A stretch of DNA of 64,000 nt, taken from NCBI RefSeq assembly GCF_001642475.1, contig NW_019173953.1:62001-126000 (forward strand), read 5' to 3'. Under the pieces are notes generated by a model. That model had not been told where the DNA came from. It saw only the letters and a list, made by a program, of their open reading frames with translations, and did not search any database. Every line of letters begins with the position of its first letter. The stretch's first letter is position 1. The position numbers and the translations under genes were made by a program. Shown in pieces: positions 11,048-21,005 of this stretch. This DNA is from Fonsecaea monophora. Lineage: Eukaryota; Ascomycota; Eurotiomycetes; Chaetothyriales; Herpotrichiellaceae.

Positions 11048-11479
11048 ATGCCTCGAGAGAAATCGGAGGAGGCCCAGTGGTGGTACGAAGCTGTATACTC
11101 AGCCATCCAGCAGATTCCCCATGGCAAAGTCACCAGCTACGGACACATTGCCCTGCTCCTCGACTTCCCCAAACGTGCAAGACAGGTTGGCGTATGTCTC
11201 AAACACCTCCCCACGTTCGATCGTGCCAATCCAGACCAATACTTCTTCCACGATCAGAATGTCCCCTGGCAGAGGGTTGTGAATTCCAAGGGCGGCATCA
11301 GCCCGCGCGGCGATGATGGAGCTGCGGCAAATAGACAGGCAGAAAAATTGCGTGCGGAGGGTGTGGAAGTCAATCTAGCCAGGGGCATTGAGGAAATGAC
11401 GGTCGATTTTGGGAAATATGGTTGGTTTCCGACAAGACTCCCAGATGAAGAGAGCGATGATGATATGCAGAGCCGGTAG
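11048..11479 (+). CDS. ATL1: Alkyltransferase-like protein (ATL, MGMT fold)
   Basis: Single-exon 143-residue protein with the DNA-binding fold of O6-alkylguanine transferases. IPHGKVTSYG (residues 23-32) is the conserved start of the domain. RARQVGVCL (43-51) carries the arginine finger that flips the base. NVPWQRVV (71-78) is the active-site loop, in which Trp74 replaces the reactive cysteine of PCHRV. The protein therefore binds O6-alkylguanine but cannot transfer the alkyl group. In fission yeast such Atl1 proteins hand lesions to nucleotide-excision repair; the same role here is inferred. The ATG at 11048 gives the family's usual compact length. A longer in-frame extension upstream exists but lacks similarity. 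An acidic C-terminus ends the protein. Confidence 0.92.
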   Translation: MPREKSEEAQWWYEAVYSAIQQIPHGKVTSYGHIALLLDFPKRARQVGVCLKHLPTFDRANPDQYFFHDQNVPWQRVVNSKGGISPRGDDGAAANRQAEKLRAEGVEVNLARGIEEMTVDFGKYGWFPTRLPDEESDDDMQSR

Positions 11480-13824
11480 CGCGCGTGAAAGCGAACAGGA
11501 GTTCAGCCGTGGAAAGAGCATAGCGCATCTGTCTCTTGATAACTGGAGAGACATCCCACAACACCGCGTCCGCTCCTCAGCCAGTACCTTGGGGGAGTAT
11601 TGTGTATCTCCCGTTGCTTGTCCTTTCACAGCTCGACCCGCTGTCGAGAACCCCCGGGTTGTCGACTAACCTCCGAACATTGAATCCTTGTTGTCGAAAC
11701 ATGCACATATCTGAAGCATCTGTCGATTCATGCAGCGCTACTTTAAGCCCACTGTACAACCTTGATATTTGCACTACATGAGGATACCTACTATCCATAC
11801 GATTTTGACGCCTTCTTGAAGCGCTATGCTCTGAAGATATCCGGAACATCTAGGGTTGCTTTGTACCTGTTGAACCGCCCATCTACAGGGAGATCTTTAG
11901 TCTGCCTGCGACACCGGAAGGATCAATGTTTGCGCAAGGCCGCGGAAAGAGTTTGGAGTGATACACCCTTCGCAGATTGTGAGAGGAGCATAGCATACGA
12001 GGTGCGGCAAGCTCGATAAGTGTGACGGGTCACTGTCCGGGCTGTTCTCCCTATGTTATCGCCGCGGCCTTTGAATTCCATGAGGCCTATTTCTACCATT
12101 CCTGGGCAACTGCCATCCTCTTCGACTGTGGAATGAATCAAGGTTGAGGAATAAAGCCGGCGTTAGGAAGGTAGCTTGGATGTGGAGAATGCCATGTTGG
12201 ATACAGTTGTGTTGGTGTTTGTCGGCGGCAAATTCAGGCTGGCGAGCGCATTAATACAGTGCTGGCAGAAGTCAAGGAGCAAGACTCGCTCCTCTACGCG
12301 TCACAACACGGCGTGGGGGATTTTACCAAGCACTCAGCAATTTCCCGCAGACTAAAAGTTGAGACGCTACTCACTCACTGTTTACAGTAATAAGAACTGA
12401 TTTATTATTGGAGACCTCCTCGGCTGTAGAGATAATTTGGGTTTGAACTGGGTGTATGACCAGCCAGCCATGCACGGGAATGACAGAGGGCAGCGATACG
12501 ACGGCTGGAGAGTAACTTTAGTCATTGGCACGGGAGTCATAGCCAGTGCCGTCATCATGGTAGATTGATGTTGATCCGTGTCAAGGACAAGAGGTTGGAA
12601 ACAAGAGGTGATGCATTTTGCGAAGGTTGTACCAAACATGAGCACCATAGACTCATAGTGGCTGTGAGAATGCATCACATGGCCTGAGGTAAACAAGGAG
12701 CGGCAGCTCATGGTGAGGCTTCTGTCCAGGCGTCATGGGCACGGTGGCCAGGGAGGGGGGGCGCCCGGGAGTGCAAGCAGGTAATGACACACCTACGCAC
12801 GCGCAGGTCCCAAGGACTAGACTGTGAGTGCTTTGCACCCTTCTCGGTACACCTCTCGGCCTTTGTGGTTGGGAGTTGTTGTCTTTGTTTTGGGCGTCCC
12901 CCTTCCCTCCCCAACAGTGCCTCCCACGCTTCCCCCTCCTCCATCCCTCGGTATCTTGGATCTCCGTCCTTGTGCTCAAGCTCCCGAAACTTCCCCCTCC
13001 CAAGCCACCGAATAATAACATGCTTCCTGGTTCGTCAAATCGCTGCCTGAGATTGTTTTTAGCACCTGGTGGCGTTGCCAAATGACTCCAATCCCATGCT
13101 TGTTCCTTGACCACATGCATGATCCCCGTTCAACTGCCAGTCCAGCATCCCGCGTCCGGCCTCAAAGGGTCAAGCATCCACTGGCATGTTCATACATCAG
13201 CCCCTCTTCACATCACGACTATCGCCTGCTCATCGCCTCCACATCTCAAATCAACACCTGAGGCAGAGATAGCACATCGCGTACTCGGTACAGCCCTCAT
13301 ATCTATGAGGACCAAGCTTTGGGTGGGAGTCAGAAACCCATCATCTCGGTCCCTAACCGCCCCGCGTGCCAGCTTCTGAGCCAGTGGTGACTGCGTGTGA
13401 CAAAACATCCTCCATCCTCGCTCCCTCATCATCCTCAGCCCTCCGACTCACACGTCCGATTCAAATAGCACAGCACTCTCCTTATCTCCCGAGCTTCCCT
13501 CTCCCTCTCTCGTCTTTCATCTCTGTAACACCTTCTTGGTTGTTACTCACTTCTTTGTCCTATTGCCTCGTCATCGGCCACACTTGCCCAGTACATAGTA
13601 CTCATCCCCTGCGACCTCTCTCCTTTGTTCCTTCCACCTGCAGTCATCTCTGCACGCGTCATTCTTTGGCTCAGTTGGGACCTGACTAGGTGCCGTCCCT
13701 CTTTTGCATCCTTCCACCTCCACGAAACCTACGGCCCTTCTCCAGTACAGCACGCATCAACACTTCTCTTATCTCAACCTACACTAAGCTCCACTACCTT
13801 CCAAGTCCACCCCAAGCCTATATC
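11480..13824. other. Long intergenic region and pyrimidine-rich leader
   Basis: 2.3 kb with no supported gene. The final 400-450 bases are strongly C/T-rich with many short CTCC runs, which fits a long promoter and 5' leader for the gene at 13825. A frame continuous with that gene is open from 13690. The 11480-13350 part holds only short, unrecognised open frames. Confidence 0.45.
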
Positions 13825-14424
13825 ATGTCTGCCTCGCCTAACAACGACCTTCGTAGCGAAGCCAAACCGTACCTCCGTGAAAAGAACCACAACAAGAAGT
13901 GGGCAAGAGGGGCTCAAGAGGCTCCGGACCATCACTGCCACAAGCACACATATCCTGAAGACAATTGCCGCAAATGCATGGGCAGGCCAAATCGCCGAGA
14001 TCAAGATCGGAGGGTCGGTCGGTCAGAGGCCAAATACAAGCATAACCTCCAGAACAAGCTGAGCGGCCACGCCGCGACCTTGGCTCGCAAGGCTTTCCGC
14101 AATGAAGTGGTCGATGCCATGGATGGCCCTTTGGCTCATGTCTCCGACACCTCTGAAGAGGAGGAAGTCCTAGACGCGTCTGAGGCCCCTGTTCCAGCTG
14201 AAGGAGACTTCATGTACAGCTATGACCACGCCACTGGCCCACGAGCCAGTGGAGATATTCTCAGCCAGGCTATCATCCAAGCTGTCCGACGATTCGAGAA
14301 CAACGAGACCGAGAAACTGATCAGTGCGGAATACAACGTCATTGACGACAAGGAGATGGCCGAGGTTTCTACAGAGGACGATGACGACGATTTCGAGCTC
14401 GTCCACTACTCTCACTTGAAGTGA
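13825..14424 (+). CDS. Unknown His/Cys-rich protein, 199 residues
   Basis: I do not recognise a named family. Single exon. The N-terminal half is basic (LREKNHNKKWARG) and has a cluster DHHCHKH..C..C (residues about 40-55: two histidines, Cys, His, then CRKC) that could bind a metal. A second basic patch (NRRDQDRRVGRSEAKYKH) precedes a central helix. The C-terminal half is acidic, with EEEE, DDDDD and a final DFELVHYSHLK. The ATG at 13825 is chosen because it starts the compositionally normal part. An in-frame ATG at 13690 would add 45 residues rich in Arg/Ser/Pro with no acidic residue, so a longer form is possible. Codon quality and length support a real gene; function unknown. Confidence 0.7.
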   Translation: MSASPNNDLRSEAKPYLREKNHNKKWARGAQEAPDHHCHKHTYPEDNCRKCMGRPNRRDQDRRVGRSEAKYKHNLQNKLSGHAATLARKAFRNEVVDAMDGPLAHVSDTSEEEEVLDASEAPVPAEGDFMYSYDHATGPRASGDILSQAIIQAVRRFENNETEKLISAEYNVIDDKEMAEVSTEDDDDDFELVHYSHLK

Positions 14425-15067
14425 ACTCCCGATCTTGTGCACAACTCTCTGTGAGGTTGGAGCAGACCTGGGACCGGCGTTGTCAGTTGCTTTTCACACT
14501 TATAATGATTCTCAAACAGGGCAACCGAGTTGCTGTTGTTTGTATGTTTTCGTTTCATCAGAGATACCCCAAGGACTCATTAGGGAAGCGAGGCTGTATC
14601 AATAGAGCTATCATCACGGGTACTACACGGCGCTTCTTGAGGATATGAATGACCTTGGAGAGGAGAAACACTACCAATTATTGATGAGTGTTCCTACGTT
14701 GTTATTGGCGTTTGATTATCAAACCACAGCTGGGAATAGGGAGCAATGGAGGATTAAGCAATACTTAGCATTAGAAATCCAGGCAACCTGTCTTATCGTC
14801 AGAGCACTTGGTCTCACCCAACCTCCCATCAGGTTCTGAATATGGGTAGCATGTGACGCGTTCAACCCCAAACAACAATGACGTCTTTTGAAACTAGCAA
14901 CCCGTGCAAACCTAACAAATGTCACAAACATGGGGGAGAAATCACTCTAATATTATCGCAACTGTCTCTTTATGTACCTGCGCTCACAGCCACGCCGGCG
15001 CCCAATAACCAGATCCTGGTAGAGTGCGCGAACCAGAAGAACACTGCGAAGCAAAGTCTCCGGCATA
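14425..15067. other. Intergenic region upstream of BUD13
   Basis: 3' end of the 199-residue gene and promoter of BUD13. No gene or repeat that I can support. Confidence 0.45.
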
Positions 15068-16216
15068 ATGCCCAGTGCAAATCTTGCCGCATACCTAGCG
15101 AAGAACTATCTCACAGCTTCCACGTCCCGCTCTCCTTCCCAACCTGAATCGTCAGATTTCCAAGACTCGACTCGCCCAAAGAAAAAGCGCCGCAAGAATA
15201 AGGATGAATCCGTTGAAGGTGGACTGGTAATCGCAGACGATGACGAACCCCTGTCCCTTCGAGGCACCGCTTCACGAGGAAAGTTGGGCGAGGATGAAGA
15301 AGATGGAGATGTACCAATATTTGAAGCTGGCGTCAAGTCTGCAGAGTTCAGGAAAAAGAAAGGTGGAGGAAGCTGGAAGGTTGTCGCGACTGCAGCTTCG
15401 ACGACTTCCTTGACGTCGGGAAATAGGGATGAGGACCAGGAAGCAGACAGGATCCTTGCTGAAGCTGCGGAAGAGTCTCGACTGCGCCGCCAGGAGATCG
15501 AGGATGAAGACGCTCCTACGATTGTTGAAGAGAAAGACGGCGGCCCTCGCATGCAGTCTGGCATTCGGGCCGGTCTCCAGACTGCTGCGGACACCGCCGC
15601 CCTAGTCGAGAAGGAAGAGCGTGAAAAGCAAAAGGAACTCGAATCACTCAATTCGAGGACCAAATCAAGGAAACACAAGGATCGATCAGTTAAGGAGGAG
15701 GAAACCATCTACCGTGACGCCACCGGCCGACGCATCGACATCAGCCTGAAGCGAGCAGAAGCTCGAGCGGCAGCGGAGGAGAAGGCGCGAGCCGAAAGGA
15801 AAGCAAAGGAGGATGCCATGGGTGATGTGCAGCGGCGGGAGCGGGAAGAACGTAGGAAAGAATTGGAGGAAGCGAAGTTCTTGAGTCTAGCCCGGGGCGT
15901 GGACGATGAAGCGATGAACGATGAGCTACGTGCTAAAATCAGGTGGGATGACCCTATGGCCGAATACATGGCACAACAACAAGCGGAAGAAGCCGCAACG
16001 GACCGCGCTGTATCAACGAAAAATTCTGGGAGGGTGGCAGTGAGGAAGAAGGTTTATACAGGTCCTCCAGCCGCCCCGAATCGGTATGGAATCCTCCCGG
16101 GCTGGCGGTGGGATGGGGTCGATCGAAGTAATGGTTTTGAAAAAGAATGGTTCCAGGCCCGTTCCAAGAGAGGGAGAGAAGAAGAGTTGCGGTATCAATG
16201 GCAGATGGATGAGTGA
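15068..16216 (+). CDS. CWC26: Pre-mRNA-splicing factor BUD13/CWC26
   Basis: Single-exon, 382-residue orthologue of Bud13/Cwc26, a subunit of the RES complex (with Ist3/Snu17 and Pml1) in the activated spliceosome. The N-terminal LAAYLAKNYL motif and adjacent Lys/Arg-rich patch (RPKKKRRKNKD) match family members. The middle is a long charged coiled coil (about 130-290: EERRKELEEAKF and surroundings). The diagnostic C-terminus reads PNRYGILPGWRWDGVDRSN, then GFEKEWF. This tryptophan-rich tail is the segment that contacts the Snu17 RRM. The start at 15068 gives the conserved MPSANLAAYL beginning. It is convergent with the Hsp70-like gene. Confidence 0.93.
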   Translation: MPSANLAAYLAKNYLTASTSRSPSQPESSDFQDSTRPKKKRRKNKDESVEGGLVIADDDEPLSLRGTASRGKLGEDEEDGDVPIFEAGVKSAEFRKKKGGGSWKVVATAASTTSLTSGNRDEDQEADRILAEAAEESRLRRQEIEDEDAPTIVEEKDGGPRMQSGIRAGLQTAADTAALVEKEEREKQKELESLNSRTKSRKHKDRSVKEEETIYRDATGRRIDISLKRAEARAAAEEKARAERKAKEDAMGDVQRREREERRKELEEAKFLSLARGVDDEAMNDELRAKIRWDDPMAEYMAQQQAEEAATDRAVSTKNSGRVAVRKKVYTGPPAAPNRYGILPGWRWDGVDRSNGFEKEWFQARSKRGREEELRYQWQMDE

Positions 16217-16671
16217 TCTGATGGTGTTCCTGGGAAACAAGCACGGTGACAAGGACGGAAACTAAAGTAAGCTTGCCATAGGTTCGTCCTCACTGCCTAC
16301 TCTTTCACGACTCCTTCGACCCAGAATCTAATCTGCAGCCACTTTTGGATCTGATCAGTACTGTGCATTGCCTTTCATTGCCTTTGATACCTCTACGAGA
16401 CATTTGGCCGGTCTATGCTAGTATATCCGGAGGATCTGGCCAACCATCAATGCGACTAGCTCCAGGGCATGTTCTGGCTAACCATTTTCGGAAATACCAT
16501 AGATACTAAACCGCTGTCGTCTATTCAAAACTTTTTCCTCCACAACTCCCTCTCCATTCTTTTCAAATGGAAGAAGCATCGAGTGGAAAAAGATATATAA
16601 TACAGAAAGCACACCCATCCGTCCCGTGGCACTGAAAACCCTCCATGGACTCCTTCAGTAATGAAATTCTC
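16217..16671. other. Convergent intergenic region
   Basis: Between the convergent ends of BUD13 and the Hsp70-like gene. No gene, repeat or RNA structure recognised. Confidence 0.45.
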
Positions 16672-18798
16672 CTAGGACATTGTGTGCCATTGATCCAGAT
16701 CGTCGTTGCTGGTGGTTGATTGACGGTGGGATCCGCCACCGCTCCAGTCGACCTTTACCTGGTCATCCTCACTGTTCACCAGCCTTCCTCCGCTAAGCAG
16801 GCGGAATTTCAGATCGAAGCTTCCAGGAATGAGCCTGAGACGGAAATGGGCAAGCTCATAACGCTCCCCGAAATTCCACCAGTGCTTGTTTCGCACATGC
16901 CGGTCGACCAGTTGAAGATCGACAGTCACCGTGCAGAGTGTCCTCACATGGTCTTTCTCGGCCATGCTCTGTGGGAGGGCGTCTATAGGTCGTGTCGACA
17001 CCACGAATTGCGCTTGCCATGGTTTTCGGTACTGTGCAGGACTCAACTTTGCCTTGAACATCTTCTCGAGGCCATTATCGGTGACTTTGTCACCCTTCGC
17101 TCGAGTCAGTCTACTCGATGTTGTTTTTCCAGCAAGAGAATAAGGAGCAACTCACCTTTCGGATCAGCCATTCAATCTGGTCTACTGCCCACCTCTGTCC
17201 GTCTCTTTTATCTCGGACGACTCTTTGGCCAAAGTGCCTTTGTTGACTGTATTTTTGATTGACAACGACGCCATAGCTGACAGGAGCGCAGCGCTGCTCA
17301 ATTGGTGGACGACCTTTGCTTATTTCTTGGGCACGATAGCTGACGAGTCCTTGGACCACGGCAAGCTGCCTGTGAATATTCGTCAGTCTTCATTCGCAAG
17401 CGGCATGATGGTCAACTTACAAGTTTTCGGCGAGAAGCATGCGCAGGCCGCGTATATTTGGGATCTCGGCTCCTGCTCCGGACTCAAAATGTGTCTTAAC
17501 CCTGCGCTGGATGTATTCAGATGCTGACAGGCCTCCAGACATGATCAAATATGAGACTTGCTCTCCGGGCCGGTTTCTCTTGAGTGCATGCAGCTGCTCT
17601 TCTATCAGTTCAAGCAGGCCGTCGACTTGCTCGTCAAAAAGGTGCTGGATGGTATCCTGATCGATCTCCATGTGAGAGTCTCTGATCCCGGCCTGCGGGT
17701 AGTCCAAGCCCGCGGGGAGCCCAACCACTGGCAAGAACAACTTTGGAGCCGTCATGCCTGGGCTTCCGAAACTGCACTTGAATCTCTCGAATCTGCCCAA
17801 CATCATTCTCTCGGCTGTCTCTGGAGGGTGCAAAATCTCCGGAACCAGGGCCAGGCGACTGGCAAGATGCTGTTGTACCTTGATATCGATGAGTGCTGAG
17901 CCGACCTCTCGTCCTTTGCAATGAAATCAGCCAAGTAGCAGACACACAGCTTTGCAGCACTGACCTTCGACCTGAAGCAACTGCTCCAGTCTGAGTGTCT
18001 CTCCCATCTCAGACTTTACTTTCATGATGTTCACGTCCTTTTCAACTGTCAGCGGCATGACCACAGTGCGATCAAGTTACTTCCATACCGTCGTGCCTCC
18101 ACCTGCATCGCACACCAAGATCACGTCGTCACGCTATGCGCGGTGTTTCAGCATCGAATTGAATCAGGCGGAAATGAAAACCAACCTTCAACATCTGCTT
18201 CGCAACACAAACGGCTGCTGCCTCAGCCTCAGTCAACGTCACCACCGAGGAATGGTACGGGCCATCGCGTCCAAAGCCAGCGAGCTTAAGAATCTCTAAA
18301 AGGTCTCGCACCATTCCAGCATGCTTCCAAGTTGTGGGGACGCTGAAGTTCCACTCGACTCGCATTGTCGCCCATTGTGCATATCGAGTTTGGAAATACC
18401 GGGCAATATGGTCATGCACACATCTCATATAGTCCAGATAATAACGCCGTGCGTCTTGGTGTGAGAGGAGTTTCCATTCTCCATATTCGGGGTCGAGATG
18501 GAGCTTGAAATACTCTTTGATGTCGACTGTCTTATCCGCGACGTCGGCGAAGAAGCCCCAAGACTTTATGTTCGCGGTCCCATGGTCATATGCCAGACGC
18601 GACGGCGCCTTGTTGAAAAGCTCGGATGCAATGGTAGTCCAGCTCTGAAAAGTTGAAGGATTTGTCCATGGTGCCGTACAGTATGCCACGCCTACATCAA
18701 GTCAATTGCTGTTCTACGTCGGGCCCATTGGAAATACCTGTCTGTGACATGCCAAAGTCAACTCCAATGACAAGCTCGGGTTGGGCGTTGCCGGCCAT
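16672..18798 (-). CDS. Hsp70-like ATPase-domain protein (HSPA12-type)
   Basis: Seven exons (18798-18738, 18691-18186, 18133-18089, 18037-17965, 17913-17421, 17369-17156, 17094-16672) splice in frame to about 604 residues. Introns are 46-61 bp with GT..AG ends. The N-terminus GVDFGMSQTGVAYC is the first phosphate loop of the actin/Hsp70 fold. VTLTEAEAAAVC corresponds to the connect region, CDAGGGTT to the second phosphate loop, and YLIMSGGLSASEYIQRRV to the adenosine loop. No classical Hsp70 substrate-binding domain or EEVD tail follows. The last 140 residues form a beta-rich tail ending at LDQWHTMS. Such proteins are numerous in filamentous ascomycetes. ATP binding is well supported; a chaperone role is not shown. 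Exon 3 (45 nt) and exon 4 (73 nt) are small, so those junctions need transcript evidence. Confidence 0.82.
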
Positions 18799-19283
18799 GA
18801 TTGATTTTCTGGAGACCTCTTTTTTTCAAGCAAGTTCAAAGAAGTCTCGGGCGGCATAGGTTGGCCTCTTCAGGGAATCAGGCCTACGGCAGTCCAACTA
18901 GTCTCTCATTCCTCTTCGCTCAGCCTAAGAAGCTATCGCCACCCCAGCACGGAGGCTGTGTACGTCCACAGGCATCCTTAAAAGCAGCAAGTGAATGGGG
19001 GACCACCCTTCTCATGCACGTCGATGGGTCCAAAATGCAATGTCAGTGAGACAAGGTGGTGGTGGGCTTGTTCTGGATCAGGCTGGCGGCCATGGTTGCT
19101 TGGTGCATGGGGGCTGTGAACCCACCCACCTCGTATTCATGAATCCCAGCCTCACCGTGCTCGGTGCAAAGGAAGAAGGACCTTGACCAGGCAAAACAAT
19201 TTCAAATGAATTAAACGGTTGAGCGTCCTCTTCTTGCACGATTCGTACCCGAACGCAGATATTGACCCAAAAAGTTGGCCGCC
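18799..19283. other. Divergent promoter region
   Basis: 485 bp between the divergently transcribed Hsp70-like gene and the membrane-protein gene at 19284. No coding sequence supported. Confidence 0.45.
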
Positions 19284-20664
19284 ATGTCTGACAATCCCTC
19301 CCCCGATACTCAAGCGTCAAGTTCGGACAATGCCTCTAATGCAGCCTCATCGAGCACCACCACCAGCACTTCTCCAAGCGACTTTTCAGAACCCTCAGCA
19401 AGCAGTGCACCAGCAGCCTCTACGGAGACTGACACAGACAACATACCAGCTCTCTTTACGAGCACCTCCTCAAGTCTTACAGCAAGCATCCCATCAAGCA
19501 CTCTCACAACTACGAATGCTTCACCGTCACCTTCGTCCGGGGCGACAGGCACTCCACAAACCCTACAGCCGACGGCTTCAAACCACCTTTCTGACGGAGC
19601 GATCGCTGGAGTGGCCATTGGTTGTGCCGCGCTTGGTGCTCTTCTCGCCCTGATACTCATGATTCTCCTACGTCGACGCCAGTCAAAGTCTCCGTCCAAG
19701 CATCACAAAACACATTCCCGTCTCGCCCACAAATCGCTGAGAAGTGACAAAGACCCAGACAAGTCTCTGGTCCGCTCGAACATTGCTCCCGTTGCCGCAC
19801 AGCCCGACGTCAACGTCGACGCTTTCCTCCCGCAGCAAACCGACGATGCCACGGTCAAGCAGAGGGTTCTGCTTCTGTTTGACCAGATTGAACTCCACGT
19901 CGACAACTACTACAGCGAGCAGCCCGTGCAACTGACGGCTGACGAGCAGAATGAGCTCTCCAGGTTTGGAACCCCCGAGTTGCCCATGCCGCTGGGTGCT
20001 CTGCTGGAGACATCTCACCGCAAGGTCACCGTCATCAAGCACTGCCTCGCCTATCACGCCGTGCAGCTGGTCACCCCATCGCACTCCTCGGACTGCCTAC
20101 TACCTTACGAGGTGTCTAACATGCTTCTCCTCGCCACGCCCAAGCCCAATGACCGCAGTACGTCTCCCTCCCCCCCCCTCCAAGTGTCCTGTACAACAGA
20201 CAAAAAAAAAACTAACCAAGAGTATAGACTTCCACCTAGCCCTCTCTCGCTGGCGCATGCTCACCGCACACCTGCGCCCAGATATATTCGACGGGAAGGA
20301 CGTACCCGAGTCTACCACCGCCGCAACGGCAGACCAGGACGCCCACCTATACACCCTCGCCCAGGCGTTCTCGGACCGCTTCGCCGCCTTCAGCCAGCCG
20401 CACAACGCGGAGCAAAAGGTCAAGCACCTGGCCGAAGTGCTGCGCACCGCGGTCCGCATGGCGCTCTGGCTGTACGCGCAGCCCGCGACGTTCCGGTTCG
20501 ACTGGGGCCCGGGGCCCGCGCCTCCGCCGGACACCGCGGCGGCGCGGCGCGCGACGACGCCCACGGTCGTGACGGTGCCGTCGCTGGTCAAGACGCATGA
20601 CGGTATGGGACGGGAGATCCAGCCCGCCCAGATCATTCAACTCCTCGTCAAGAGGCGCGTGTGA
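19284..20664 (+). CDS. Unknown single-pass membrane protein
   Basis: Two exons (19284-20157, 20228-20664; intron GTACGT..TAG) give 436 residues. Residues 1-100 are almost pure Ser/Thr/Ala/Pro and probably heavily O-glycosylated. One transmembrane helix follows at about 107-131 (GAIAGVAIGCAALGALLALI), then a basic stop-transfer RRRQSKSPSKHHK. The remaining 300 residues form a cytosolic domain that keeps the frame VLLLFDQIELHVDNYY and, after the intron, NFHLALSRWRMLTAHL. There is no N-terminal signal peptide, so insertion would be N-out with a reverse anchor. This layout (glycosylated stalk, one helix, cytosolic domain) resembles fungal surface sensors, but the cytosolic domain matches nothing I can name. 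The end of exon 2 is very GC-rich. Confidence 0.75.
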
Positions 20665-21005
20665 GGGTATTCTCGTCTCCTTTGAGATCTATTGAAATAT
20701 GTCTTTTTCTTTAATTAGTTTTCTGACGTGAGGTAATATGACAAGTAACAGTGGCTGGTTCATTCACTTCGTTTCATTTCATGTCTGTGTCTTTTTTTTT
20801 AAAAAAAAAAAAAAATTTGCTTGTACTGTAGGAGGCAAAAAGCAAAACCCTCAACTACATACATACATTCATTCATTCAATCATATAACGAACGCCTCCG
20901 GCCCCCGACAAGACCGGAGAAACTCTCCAAACTATGAATTTTTAAATCAAGTCAATAATAATAAATGAATGGGCCCCTCCTTCTCGTTTTGGAAGTGGTC
21001 CTACT
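20665..21005. other. Convergent 3' region with T9A15 tract
   Basis: Short convergent gap. It contains a homopolymer junction of nine T followed by fifteen A at 20792-20815 and CATA/CATT tetranucleotide repeats at about 20855-20884. These are simple repeats; no gene. Confidence 0.6.

Noticed and set aside
12653..13120. 155-codon minus-strand frame in the long intergenic region
   Set aside because: Low-complexity Gly/Arg/Pro sequence from a C/T-rich leader; no domain.
15106..15708. 200-codon Ser-rich frame on the minus strand
   Set aside because: Antisense to BUD13; composition is the complement of its charged coiled coil.
20792..20815. T9A15 tract as a possible integration scar or retroposon tail
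   Set aside because: No target-site duplication or element-like sequence next to it; simple homopolymer in a 3' region.
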